Positions 55,480 to 64,000 of a stretch of DNA of 64,000 nt are shown piece by piece. The translations under genes and the position numbers were made by a program. The stretch lies in NCBI GenBank assembly GCA_963778895.1, contig CAVZVZ010000002.1, forward strand, positions 248,001-312,000. Reading direction: 5' to 3'. Source of the stretch: CAVZVZ01 sp963778895 (GTDB lineage: Bacteria; Actinomycetota; Acidimicrobiia; Acidimicrobiales; Acidimicrobilacustridaceae). The notes beneath the pieces are model-generated. The model made no database searches. It worked only from the letters and a program-made list of their open reading frames with translations, and had not been told where the DNA came from. Numbering within the stretch: position 1 is the stretch's first letter; each line of letters opens with the position of its first letter.

Positions 55480-56200
55480 ATGCGTATCGACGTCATCACG
55501 ATCTTTCCGGGGCTGATCGAGCACTTCGGCGGCGAGAGCTTGCTGGGGCGGGCCCAACAACGCGGCCTCCTCGATCTGCGCGTGCACGATCTGCGCGACG
55601 CGACCACCGACGCCCATCGCACGGTCGACGACACCCCGTTCGGTGGCGGTGCGGGGATGGTGCTCATGGCCGGAGCCGGTGTTCGCGACGGTCGAGCGCG
55701 AGCAGCCGCCGCGGCCGCTGTTCTTGTTGGGCCCACGCGGTCGCACGTTCGATCAGGCGATGGCGCGGGAGCTCGCGGCGGGGGATGGCTTCTCGCTTCT
55801 CTGCGGTCGGTATGAGGGTGTGGACGAGCGAGTTCGTGAGCACTTGGTCGACGATGAGCTCTCGGTTGGTGACTACGTGCTGGCCGGCGGTGAGGCGGCG
55901 GCCATCGTGGTTCTCGATGCCGTGGGCCGTCTGGTGCCGGGCGTGATGGGCAACGACGCGTCGGCGGGGGAGGAGTCGTTCAGCGACGGACTCCTCGAGT
56001 ACCCGCAGTTCACCAAGCCGGCGGATTTCCGGGGCTTCTCGGTGCCCGAGGTGCTGCGGTCGGGTGACCACGCGCGTATCGCTCGCTGGCGTCAGGCCAT
56101 GGCCATCCGTCACACCCAGGCGGTCCGGCCCGACCTGATCGAGCGCCGCGGGGGAGTCACTCCGGCTGAGCAGGCTCTGTTGGACGAGTTCGACGTCTGA
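55480..56200 (+). CDS. trmD: tRNA (guanine37-N1)-methyltransferase
   Basis: About 239 residues. MRIDVITIFPGLIEHFGGESLLGRAQQRGLLDLRVHDLRD and HRTVDDTPFGGGAGMVLMA are the TrmD start. The SPOUT trefoil knot is LLCGRYEGVDERVREHLVDDELSVGDYVLAGGEAAAIVVLDAVGRLVPG. It makes m1G37 in tRNAs and prevents frameshifting. One extra base at GG 55672-55673 breaks the frame; repair gives VLMAEPVFATVEREQPPRPLFLLGP. It sits in its standard place between rimM and rplS. Confidence 0.94.
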
Positions 56201-56289
56201 GAGCCCGCGGAGCGATTGGCCCCGGCTTTGTGGAGTCGAGGGGCCAGGGCGTATCCTTCAGGGTCCCTCGGGCCAGGAGTACGTATCCC

Positions 56290-56634
56290 ATGAAAGCCAC
56301 TGATCTCGTCGACATGCGCAGCCTGCGCGACGACGTCCCCGACTTTGCGCCGGGTGACTCGCTGAAGGTGCACGTGCGCGTGGTCGAGGGCAACCGGGAG
56401 CGGGTCCAGGTGTTCCAGGGAGTCGTGATCCGGCGGCAGGGCGAGGGTGCTCGCGAGACCTTCACCGTGCGCAAGGTGAGCTTCGGCGTCGGCGTCGAGC
56501 GCACGTTCCCCGTGCACTCCCCGGTCATCGCCAAGATCGAGCGGGTCACCCGGGGCGATGTGCGCCGGGCCAAGCTGTATTACCTGCGTGATCGCATCGG
56601 CAAGGCCGCCAAGATCAAAGAGAAGCGCGACTGA
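56290..56634 (+). CDS. rplS: 50S ribosomal protein L19
   Basis: A 114-residue protein. DFAPGDSLKVHVRVVEGNRERVQVFQGVVIRRQGEGARETFTVRKVSFGVGVERTFPVHSPVIAKIERV and the C-terminal RGDVRRAKLYYLRDRIGKAAKIKEKRD match L19 throughout. The Met before KATDLVDM is used. The 89-bp leader contains TGGCCCC (56217-56223) and GGGGCCA (56240-56246), which could form a hairpin, so leader control is conceivable. Confidence 0.95.
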   Translation: MKATDLVDMRSLRDDVPDFAPGDSLKVHVRVVEGNRERVQVFQGVVIRRQGEGARETFTVRKVSFGVGVERTFPVHSPVIAKIERVTRGDVRRAKLYYLRDRIGKAAKIKEKRD

Positions 56635-56704
56635 TCTTCCCTCTCGTCGCCCCGCTTTCGGCGGGTGAGTGACCGAACATCACCATCATGCGTGAGGCGG
56701 TCAC

Positions 56705-57064
56705 ATGGACGGGTCTGCTCGGGATCTGAGCAAGAAAGCACTCGGCGCCTACGGCGAGAAGTTGGTCGCGCGTTGGTACGAGGCACGCGGGTATCGAGTC
56801 GTCGAGCGCAACTGGCGCTGTCGCGAAGGCGAGATCGATCTGATAGTCGCTCTCGCAAACACCGTCGTGTTCTGCGAGGTGAAAACCCGTCGGTCGGAGG
56901 CATTTGGTTTGCCGGCTGAGGCTGTGGGCTGGAAGAAGCAGCGCAAGATCCGCACGGCGGCGTCGATTTGGATGCAGCGCAGCGGTGTTCACCCGGCGGT
57001 GATTCGGTTCGATGTCGCCAGCGTCGTGCAACGCAAGGTCACCGTCATCGAAGCCGCCTACTGA
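56705..57064 (+). CDS. YraN/UPF0102 family nuclease-fold protein
   Basis: A 119-residue protein of the UPF0102 family. LGAYGEKLVARWYEARGYRVVERNWRCREGEIDLIVALANTVVFCEVKTRRSEAFG carries the PD-(D/E)xK-like residues (GEIDLI and CEVKTR), and AVGWKKQRKIRTAASIWM follows. The fold is that of restriction-like nucleases, but activity is unproven. It usually lies between rplS/rnhB and yifB. Here a surface-protein insert of about 5 kb separates it from yifB. Confidence 0.88.
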   Translation: MDGSARDLSKKALGAYGEKLVARWYEARGYRVVERNWRCREGEIDLIVALANTVVFCEVKTRRSEAFGLPAEAVGWKKQRKIRTAASIWMQRSGVHPAVIRFDVASVVQRKVTVIEAAY

Positions 57065-57083
57065 ACTGGTACCTTCACTGTTT

Positions 57084-59861
57084 GTGAAGCGGCGGGTTCC
57101 TTGCGTGGTTGCGGTGGCGCTCGTCGTTCTCGGGCTTCCACTCTCAGCGAGTCCCGCGTTCGCCAACGCACCGATCGTCGTCACGACGACGGCGGATGTC
57201 GTCGACGGCGAGCGACGGCGTGTTGTCGCTGCGCGAAGCCGTCACGAAGGCGAACACCGACGCTGGCGCTGACACGATCCAGCTCGCGACGGCAGCGACC
57301 TATGCGACTGACGATCTGCGATGGGGTGGCGTGGCCGTACGACTCGGCGAACCTCAACGGAGACCTGAATATCTCCGACAAAGACGGACTGACGATCGAC
57401 GGTCAGGGCAGCACGATCGACCAACAGTGCGACGCGGCATCGGAGGAGCGGGTCATCACCGCGGGAGACGGTGCGCTGTCGATTGGCCGACCTGACGCTG
57501 ACCGGCGGAACAGCTGAGGTCAACGCGGGATATGGGGCTGGGGCCCTTCAATCTTCCAGTCGCCCGGGCTCGAGTTGGATCACGTGACGGTGCGCGACAA
57601 CACCGCTACGGATGAGGCGAACTTGTTTCACCGGGACGGCGCCGCCATAAGCGTGCAGCTCACCCCCGCGGTCATTCGGGACTCCGAGATCCGCGACAAC
57701 ACAGGTATGGGCGCGATCAGTTCCTCGTATGACCGCGTCGAGGTCTCCGGCACGACGATCACGAACAACGTTTACCCGGGAGGCATCGCGGCAGGAATCT
57801 ATGGCCGGACGGTCGAGATCGCGGATTCCACCATCAGCTCCAACTCCGTCACCGGAGGAACGATCGACCGACCAGGTGTCGGCGGCGTAATGGGGGGCAC
57901 GCTGTCGGTCCAGCGGAGCACGTTCGAGGCCAACCACGGCACTCAGTCGGGCGCAGTGGTCTCGTCGGACGGAGTCATCGAGGATTCGATCCTGAAGGAC
58001 AACACCGCGGAAGCAAGCTTCGGGGCAGCGCTATTCGCCGGCACGGTTCGTCGAACGATCATCGCGGGGAACAAGGCGCACGACTCCGGTGGTGGAGGAA
58101 TGTTCGAGGGTGTGATCGAAGACTCCACGGTCTCGGGCAACTCGGCTTCTGACCGGAGGTGGGATTTCGTACGGCGACCTGACGCTGCGGCGCTCGACGG
58201 TAACGGCGAACACAGCTGATATCGGTGCTGGCATGGCGCCGGTCACCAGTTCGGGCGTTACGCCCAGCCTGCATCTGGAAGATGCGACTGTCGCCGGCAA
58301 CTTCGCCACTTCCAGCCAACCGGGGGCTCTCCCGGCCGAGATCAGTCTCGTCGGCGGGATGACCTCGAACCCTGCGCCCGTCGAGTCGTCACGATCGGTG
58401 GTCGGGGACGGCACCATCCCGGCGTGCAACTCGCCCCAGCCCAACGTCGCGCTTCATGGCTACAACTTCTGGAGTGACAGCTCTTGTATCGCAACGGTCT
58501 CCGGAGTCGACATCACCAATGGTGGCGATCCAAAGTTGGGTCCGTTGCTGGACAATGGTGGGCCGACGCCGACGCGTTTGCCGTTGCCGGGTTCGTCGTT
58601 GCGGGATCGGATTCCGCCGTCGAACGCGGCGTGTGCGGGCAACGATCAGCGGGGTGTGAGCCGGCCGCAAGGTCTGGGTTGTGACATCGGCGCGACGGAG
58701 GTGGAGGTGCCGCCGTCGGGGTTCGTGGGTGTGGCGCCGAAGCGCATTCTCGACACACGCACCGCGCCGGTGCCGAGTGGCTGGCCGACCGGCGCCAAGC
58801 TCGACGGGCCATGGCTCGACCTGATCGTGGCGGGTGCGAATGGCGTCCCGGCCGACGCGACGTCCGTGGTGCTGAACGTGACCTCGACGGAAGCGACGAG
58901 CGCGCTCACGTACGTGGCGGCGTGGCCGAGCGGGTCGCTTCCACCGCCGAACGTCGAGTTTGAACTTGCAGCCGGGCGCCAATGTCGCGAACTCGATAAC
59001 GGTGGCGCCCGGTGTCGACGGCAAGGTGACGCTTCGGCGACGAACACGGGCGCGACGCATCTCGTCGTGGACGTCCTCGGCTACTACACGCCGACTGGCG
59101 GTGATCGGTTCACAGCGGTGACGCCGATTCGCATGCTCGACACGCGGTACGGCCCGGTGCCGTCGCCGCGTCCGGTCGGTCAGAAGCTGAGTGGTCCGGG
59201 CACGATCCGGTTGCCGGTAGCGGGTGTGAACGGTGTGCCGGCTGATGTGACCTCGGTGGTGGTGAACATCACTTCGACGCAGGTCAGTTCGGATCTGGCG
59301 TTCTTGACGGCGTGGCCCGCCGGACAGGCGCGACCGACGGCGTCGAATCTGAACCTGCAGCCGCCGTACAACGTGTCGAACCTGGCCTTCGTGAAGCTCG
59401 GCACTGGTGGCGCGATCGATCTGTACACCAATGCCGGGTCGACGCATCTCATCGTCGATGTGGTCGGCTACTTCCGACCGTCGACAGGTGACAAGTTCCT
59501 ACCGCTGAATCCGACTCGTGTATTCGACAGCCGCTCGGGCCGCACCCGTCGACACCGAGTGGGCCGCGCTTCGCCCAGGTCGCCGACACCGACGGGCGTT
59601 CCCAACGACGCCACGTCGGTCGTGTTGAACGCCACGTCCACACAAGCCAGCTCGGCCGGCGGCTACCTCACCGTGTTCGGTAAGGGTGCCGTCTTGATCC
59701 AGCCCGTCGGCAGCAACCTCAACTACCGGCCGCCGTACAACGCGCCCAATCAGGTCATCTCACCGGTCGGTCAGGACCACAGCGTGGGCATGCTGAACGG
59801 CTACGGCACTGTCCACATCATTCTCGACGCCAACGGCTACTTCGTACCGCCTGCTCCCTAG
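57084..59861 (+). CDS. large secreted CSLREA / right-handed beta-helix protein with C-terminal tandem repeats
   Basis: About 920 residues after repair. A signal peptide (VVAVALVVLGLPLSASPAFA) is followed by a CSLREA-type motif (GVLSLREAVTKANTDAGADTI). A beta-helix region follows, with repeated short strands (SGTTITNNVYPGG, ADSTISSNSVTGG, DSTVSGNSAS). The last 400 residues are three repeats of about 115 residues. Each has RILDTR / RMLDTR / RVFDSR, NGVPADATSVVLNVTST and THLVVDVLGYY-like ends, a module I associate with acidimicrobial surface proteins. Adhesion or carbohydrate binding is likely. At least ten extra bases are inferred (for example near 57203, 57313, 57487, 58158 and 58970), the densest in the window. 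Confidence 0.8.
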
Positions 59862-60741
59862 GACCGCAGGAACGCGGCGATCCGGTCGATCGCCTCTTGT
59901 GACTCCGGCGTGACACCCGCGCCGAGCACGGGCCAGATGTGGATCATGTCGTCGCACACTTCCAGGGTCACGTCGACGCCTGCGCCCGATGCCTTGTCGG
60001 CAAACTGTTGCGCATCGTCGAGCAGCAGCTCACGCGTGCCCACCTGGATGTGCATCGGTGGAAGCCCTTCGAGATCGCCCAGCGCGGGCGATAGCCGGGG
60101 ATCGTCGAGCGGTAGCGATCCGGCGTACAACCCGCGCCAGTAGTGCATCAGCTCGGGCGACAGGATGATGTCCTCGTCGACCTTCGTGCGCATGCTGTCG
60201 TAGTCGAGCGTCGCGTCGGTCCATGGGGACAGCAACGCCGCGGCGCCGGGCAACGGCAGCAAGGGTGTCGCGCAGGCGAGCCATCGTGGCGACGGCCAGA
60301 CCCCCGCCGGCCGAGTCGCCGGTGAACACGATGTCGGCCGGATCGATGCCCGATTCGAGCAACCACTCATAGGCCGCGACGGTGTCGTCGATCGCGGCCG
60401 GGGCCGGGTGCTCCGGGGCCAAGCGGTACTCGAGCACCAACACCGGAGCACCCAGGGTCGCCGCCGAGATGTGATGCGAAGGGCGCATGGCTCTTGGCCG
60501 AACCGATCACGTATCCGCCGCCGTGCAGATGCAACACCGTCGTACCGCCGGCGTCCGGTGGCGTCAACCAACGGGCAGTCAACTCGCCGATCTTGGTCTC
60601 TTCGACCGTCACGTCGGGGGCGAAGGGGAGAAGACCCTCCATCGCGTCCCACCCCAGCCGTGTCTGCTCGATGGGAGCCTCGGGGGTGACTCGTCCGCCC
60701 GACAGCATGGTCACCAACGCGTTGTAAGCCTCGCTCGGCAT
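59858..60741 (-). CDS. HSL-family esterase/lipase (alpha/beta-hydrolase)
   Basis: About 293 residues of the hormone-sensitive-lipase family. VLHLHGGGYVIGSAKSHA is the HGGG oxyanion motif, and LVLEYRLAPEHPAPAAIDDTVAAYEWL follows. The nucleophile is in IVFTGDSAGGGLAVATMA, and the acid and His lie in LPPMHIQVGTRELLLDDA and CDDMIHIWPVLGA. It hydrolyses short acyl esters. Two extra bases (AA 60479-60480 and AA 60261-60262, plus-strand) break the frame; repair gives HAPSHHISAATLGAPVLVLEYR and LRDTLLPLPGAAALLSP. Its stop overlaps the stop of the convergent beta-helix gene. Confidence 0.88.
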
Positions 60742-60781
60742 CGCGGGACCATAACGGACGCGGCCTTCCCGCGTTCGCGGG

Positions 60782-61459
60782 TCAGCGCGTTTGCACGTCC
60801 TCGGGTAGGTGAGACACGTCGCTGAAACGGAACAGACTGAACGAGTGGCCGCCCGAGATGCTGATGGGTTGGATGGTGCTGACCGATGCGTGGAACGAGA
60901 CGAATCGTTCCCACTCCCAGGGCACTGGCTCGATACCGAGCAAGAAGCCGAGTGAGACGGCGTTGGTGCCACCGTGGGCGACCACCACCACCCGGCGATC
61001 GGGCTGGTCGAGCCGCCAGAGCGTCGGATGGTCCGACAGGCGCTCGGCGCCTTGCTCGTGGAAGAGATCGGTGAAGCCGTTCGTCACGCGCTCGTGGAAG
61101 TCGCGGAAGCTCTCACCCCCTGGGATGCCGTCCCATTGCTGTTCGAGCGGTCGGTCGCGGCTCTCGCGGAACGTCTGCTCGACGACCTCCTGGGGAGTGC
61201 CTTCCCAACCGCCGGACGAGATCTCGGCGAGCCAGGGGAGGGTGATCGGCTCGATGCCGAGCGCGGCGGCGATCGGCGCAGCGGTTTGCTGCGCGCGAAC
61301 CAACGGCGAGACCAGCAGTTGGTCGACCGCCCGATCGGAGAGTGCCTTGGCGGTGAGCTCGGCTTGCCGGTTGCCGCGTTCGGTCAACGGGGGATTGTCG
61401 ACGGCCATGCCGTCTCGCGACCAGGCGGGCTCACCGTGACGAACGAAGATCAGCTCCAT
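60782..61459 (-). CDS. histidine phosphatase (phosphoglycerate-mutase-like)
   Basis: A 225-residue enzyme. MELIFVRHGEPAWSRDG carries the RHG phospho-His motif, and LLVSPLVRAQQTAAPIAAALG the second Arg. The acid Glu is in LAEISSGGWEGTP, and VVVVAHGGTNAVSLGFLLG provides the second His. It belongs to the branch-1 histidine phosphatases; the substrate could be a sugar phosphate, a nucleotide or a cofactor precursor. It lies 40 bp upstream of the esterase gene on the same strand, and the two are probably co-transcribed. Confidence 0.88.
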   Translation of the reverse strand: MELIFVRHGEPAWSRDGMAVDNPPLTERGNRQAELTAKALSDRAVDQLLVSPLVRAQQTAAPIAAALGIEPITLPWLAEISSGGWEGTPQEVVEQTFRESRDRPLEQQWDGIPGGESFRDFHERVTNGFTDLFHEQGAERLSDHPTLWRLDQPDRRVVVVAHGGTNAVSLGFLLGIEPVPWEWERFVSFHASVSTIQPISISGGHSFSLFRFSDVSHLPEDVQTR

Positions 61460-61501
61460 CCGGTCGAGCTTACGGACGAGGTGAGACAGCCACGCGCGGA
61501 T

Positions 61502-61741
61502 TCAGCGCACGCGCCCCGGGCGGCGGCGATTCCGGGCCTGCCAACACCCCTTGTGCCAGTGGCGGCGCAGATCGGGTGCCTCGACCGGGACGACGACGAG
61601 ATGGCCCATGCCCTTGGGGATGTCCTGGTTGCAGCCCGGACACCAGTAGATCTTGGTGGCCTGATAGGGCTGCACCCGCTCGACGTCGACCATGGCTCCG
61701 TTCGTGTCGACCTGGCGGCCGATCCCGGCTTCGGCGTCCAT
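61502..61741 (-). CDS. small conserved actinobacterial zinc-ribbon-like protein
   Basis: A 79-residue protein. The conserved core is YQATKIYWCPGCNQDIPKGMGHLVVVP followed by RRHWHKGCWQARNRR, giving a CxxC...HWHxxCW metal-binding pattern. Homologues are often labelled ATP/GTP-binding protein, but no nucleotide motif is visible. The ATG overlaps the stop of the 36-codon gene upstream (TGATG), so the two are translationally coupled. Function unknown. Confidence 0.75.
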   Translation of the reverse strand: MDAEAGIGRQVDTNGAMVDVERVQPYQATKIYWCPGCNQDIPKGMGHLVVVPVEAPDLRRHWHKGCWQARNRRRPGRVR

Positions 61742-61851
61742 CAGCCGAATACGGCCCAGAGGACCAGGAGCGCCAGCACGATCAGCGCACCGCCGACCAT
61801 TGCATAGTCGGCAAATGAACGTCGCTGAGGTCGGAACGGGTTGAAACCCAT
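61741..61851 (-). CDS. 36-residue single-TM protein
   Basis: A very short gene. It opens with a basic head (MGFNPFRPQRRSFADYAM), then one TM segment (VGGALIVLALLVLWAVFG). The NPFRPQRRxxADYxMV pattern is one I recall in small actinobacterial membrane proteins encoded beside the zinc-ribbon gene. A longer start (MAGQPAAATP) is possible but less likely. Coupling to the downstream gene (TGATG) supports it being real. Confidence 0.68.
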   Translation of the reverse strand: MGFNPFRPQRRSFADYAMVGGALIVLALLVLWAVFG

Positions 61852-61937
61852 GCCGACCAGTATGCGGTGGGCACGCGGTCGACTCACCACCCGGGGCGTC
61901 GCGGCGGCCGGTTGACCAGCCACTAAAGTTCGCCGCC

Positions 61938-62287
61938 GTGACTCGCCGCCGTCTCACCGCCGCAATTGCCGGCCTGGTCCTGACCGCAACATTGGGGCTC
62001 GCCTCCTGCAGTAGCGGATCGGACTCGAGCTGCCACCGCCGACCGATCCGGTACTCGCCCGAGGTCAGGACGTGTACAAGAAGAACTGCGCGACCTGCCA
62101 CGGCAGCAAGGGCGGTGGCGGCACGGGTGTGAAGCTCGCCGGCGTCGTCGCGTCGAGGTATCCCAACATCGAGGACCACGAGAACGTGATCCGCAACGGC
62201 ATCCAGCCGGGCATGCCCGCGTGGGGTCAGAAGCTCTCGGATGACGACATCCAAGCGGTTGCCCGCTGGGAGCGCGAAGGGTTCTGA
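61938..62287 (+). CDS. monoheme cytochrome c lipoprotein
   Basis: About 115 residues. The signal peptide TAAIAGLVLTATLGLASCSSG ends in a lipobox (LASC), so the protein is predicted to be anchored to the outer face of the membrane. The cytochrome domain has the heme-attachment motif NCATCHGSKGGGGTG and a likely Met ligand in GIQPGMPAWGQKLSDDDIQAVARW. It would shuttle electrons in the respiratory chain. Two extra bases, probably within 62020-62035, separate the lipoprotein head from PVLARGQDVYKKNCATCH. GTG start. No oxidase subunits are nearby. Confidence 0.85.
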
Positions 62288-62408
62288 CGCGACCGGCGCC
62301 TCGCTCCGGGTCGGCTCTTCCCCCTGTCACACGTCGCCGGTAAGGTGCATCCACGCTCGATAGCCGGCGTGACGGCTGTCCTCCACTGCACAGGCAACAG
62401 GAGGCAGC

Positions 62409-63939
62409 ATGTCCGCGACGATCAGCACGATCGCATCGGCGACGTTGCTCGGAGTCGACGGCTGGCCCGTCACCGTTGAAGTACACGTTTCGGGCGGCCT
62501 GCCCGGGTTCACGGTCGTCGGTCAACCCGACAGCGCGTGTCGCGAAGCGCGCGACCGGGTGCGGGCGGCCGTGCAGTCGAGCGGGCTGACGTGGCACCAG
62601 CGGCGCTACACGGTCAACCTCGCGCCGACGGGCTTGCGCAAGGGTGGCGCCGCGCTCGACCTGGCCATGGCCGTCGGCGTGCTCGTCGCCACCGAGCAGC
62701 TCGCGGTCGACGATGTTCGCGAGGTCGGATTTCTCGGCGAGCTCGGGCTCGACGGCGCGATCCGCAAGGTCGTGGGCGTGCTGTCGCTCGTCGACGCGCT
62801 CGGCACCGAGACGGTGGTCGTGCCCCGAGCCGGCGCGGTCGAGGCCCAGTTGGTCGACCGTCATGTCGTCAAGGCGGTGTCGCATCTCGCGGAGCTCGTC
62901 GCCTGCCTCCGGGGCGAGGAGCCCTGGCCCGACCTTCCTCGGGTCGGTGACGCCGAGCCCGAAGACGGCACCGATGTCGACCTGGCCCAGGTGCACGGTC
63001 AGCCTCTGGCCCGTCAGGCACTCGAGGTCGCGGCCGCCGGCGGCCATCACCTGCTCATGGTCGGCCCACCGGGCGCAGGCAAGACGATGCTCGCTCGCCG
63101 CCTGCCCGGTGTGTTGCCCGATCTCGACGGCGAGCAAGCGCTCGAGGCCACCCGCATCCATTCCGCGGCGGCGGTGCGGCTGCCCGCAGGCGGCCTCCTC
63201 CGTCGACCTCCGTTCCGCGCTCCGCACCACACGGCCTCTTCGATCGCGCTGATCGGGGGCGGCTCCGCGCGGTTGCAGCCCGGCGAGATCTCGCTCGCGC
63301 ACGCCGGCGTGTTGTTCCTCGACGAGCTGGCCGAGTTCCCGCCGTCGGTGCTCGACGCGCTCCGCCAACCGCTCGAAGAAGGGGTCGTGCGCCTGTCGCG
63401 TGCCGACGCTCAAGGTCGAGCTGCCGGCTCGCTTCCTTCTCGTCGGCGCCATGAACCCGTGTCCGTGCGGACTGCGCAGCTCACCCGACTCGTGCCGCTG
63501 CTCGGATGGCCAGCTGGCTCGTTACTGCCGACGAGTGTCCGGCCCCTTGCTCGACCGCTTCGATCTCCGCATCGACGTCACCCGAGCCGACCCCATCGAC
63601 CTGTTGCACGCGCGGCCGGCCGAGCCCTCCGTGGCCGTCGCGGCGCGGGTCGCGGTGGCCCGCGATCTGGCGCGCTTGCGAGGCGTTCGTTGCAACGCCG
63701 ATCTGACCGTGGCCGATCTCGATCTGTGGGCACCGCTCGGTGCCGACGCATCGATCACGCTCGAGCAAGCGCTTCGCGACGGAAAGCTGAGCGGACGCGG
63801 TCTGCACCGCGTCCGGCGCGTGGCGCGCACGATCGCCGATCTCGCCGGCCGCGACGGCCCGCTCGACGCCGACGACATCGGCGCCGCCATCGCGATGCGT
63901 ACGGATCCGTCGTTCCTCGTCTCGAGGATGGCCGGGTGA
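62409..63939 (+). CDS. yifB: YifB/ComM family Mg-chelatase-like AAA+ protein
   Basis: About 509 residues. The Lon-protease-like N-terminal domain opens with ATISTIASATLLGVDGWPVTVEVHVSGGLPGFTVVGQPDSACREARDRVRAAV. The AAA+ core has LLMVGPPGAGKTMLARRLPG (Walker A), RPPFRAPHHTASSIALIGGG, LAHAGVLFLDELAEF (Walker B) and FLLVGAMNPCPCG. ComM relatives are hexameric branch-migration helicases that help integrate transformed DNA. One extra base near 63400-63415 breaks the frame after RLSRA. dprA normally follows and probably does here. Confidence 0.93.
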
Positions 63940-64000
63940 TGGGCTCTGCAACCGCACCCGCGGTTCTCTGATGCCGCGATCGTTCTGGCGCTGACGACCT
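63939..64000 (+). CDS. partial gene at the window edge, possibly dprA
   Basis: An ATG overlaps the yifB stop (TGATG). After MGSATAPAV the frame ends quickly. Removing one T near 63963-63965 would give SDAAIVLALTT, plausible as the opening helix of DprA, which commonly follows yifB. Only about 20 codons are present, so this rests mainly on expected gene order. Confidence 0.35.

Noticed and set aside
1037..63939. Treating the split genes as pseudogenes
   Set aside because: Too many are essential (ffh, ftsY, coaD, trmD, smc), no other copies are needed to explain them, and each break is a single-base addition with intact protein on both sides.
63409..63971. Frameshifted second half of yifB as an independent gene
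   Set aside because: It begins mid-domain (NPCPCG region) and continues the AAA+ fold of the upstream part; one base removal joins them.
1..64000. CRISPR arrays, tRNA, rRNA or SRP RNA genes
   Set aside because: No regularly spaced repeats, tRNA-like cloverleafs or rRNA signature stretches were recognised in the intergenic regions. A short SRP RNA could be overlooked by eye.

Overview
The window is high-GC, densely packed chromosomal DNA from an actinobacterium. Several lineage markers point there: a fused 2-oxoglutarate decarboxylase/dehydrogenase (Kgd), a GTP-type PEP carboxykinase, a UvrD2-type helicase with an HRDC tail, a SepIVA-like coiled-coil gene beside the DUF177 gene, an MprA-MprB-PepD-like triad, and zinc-type L28 and L32. 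The large surface protein with DTR/DVxGYY repeats suggests class Acidimicrobiia; this rests on family memory and is an inference. No rRNA, tRNA, CRISPR array or complete insertion sequence is visible.

Layout. 0-7.3 kb: an AbiEi/DUF559-like nuclease-fold protein, kgd and an MMPL/RND exporter, all on the minus strand. 7.3-15.4 kb: a DsbA-like protein, a polytopic GT-C-like membrane protein, exonuclease III, a thioesterase, the UvrD2-like helicase, a minimal zincin, a PH/SHOCT membrane protein and a metal-chelate-binding protein. 15.4-17.7 kb: a GNAT-galT-galK operon, divergent across two palindromes from a plus-strand run of alpha/beta hydrolase, alpha-methylacyl-CoA racemase, PIG-L deacetylase, iron-type dehydrogenase, VOC protein and DUF3224. 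22.9-25.4 kb: a looser, accessory-looking stretch with a secreted protein, a small helical protein, degenerate repeats and a VapBC-type module. 25.4-30.9 kb: map, a MhuD-like heme oxygenase, a small membrane protein, a methyltransferase, an Lrp-like domain, pckG, a cold-shock-like protein and rpmB.

30.9-57 kb is the conserved housekeeping order: fakA-recG-rsmD-coaD-sepIVA-like-DUF177-rpmF-plsX-acpP-rnc-mutM-smc, then ftsY-BON-ffh-rpsP-khpA-rimM-trmD-rplS-yraN. Between smc and ftsY lies a 6.3-kb envelope-stress block: moxR-DUF58-VWA on one strand, and a response regulator, histidine kinase and HtrA protease on the other. 57-64 kb: a secreted beta-helix protein, an HSL-type esterase, a phosphoglycerate-mutase-like phosphatase, two tiny conserved genes, a lipoprotein cytochrome c, yifB and probably the 5' end of dprA.

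The most striking global property is that about two dozen genes, most of them essential or highly conserved, are broken by frame changes. Nearly all can be repaired by removing single extra bases, usually from GGG (expected GG) or CTTG (expected CTG). Gene length modulo 3 agrees with the number of breaks in every case tested. This looks like insertion error in the sequence rather than decay, so such genes are annotated as single CDS spans. No unmistakable new multi-gene system was found. The best leads are the interleaved inverted repeats upstream of acpP, the paired palindromes at 17.73-17.77 kb, the hairpin between fakA and recG, and the repeat/VapBC stretch at 23-25.3 kb.
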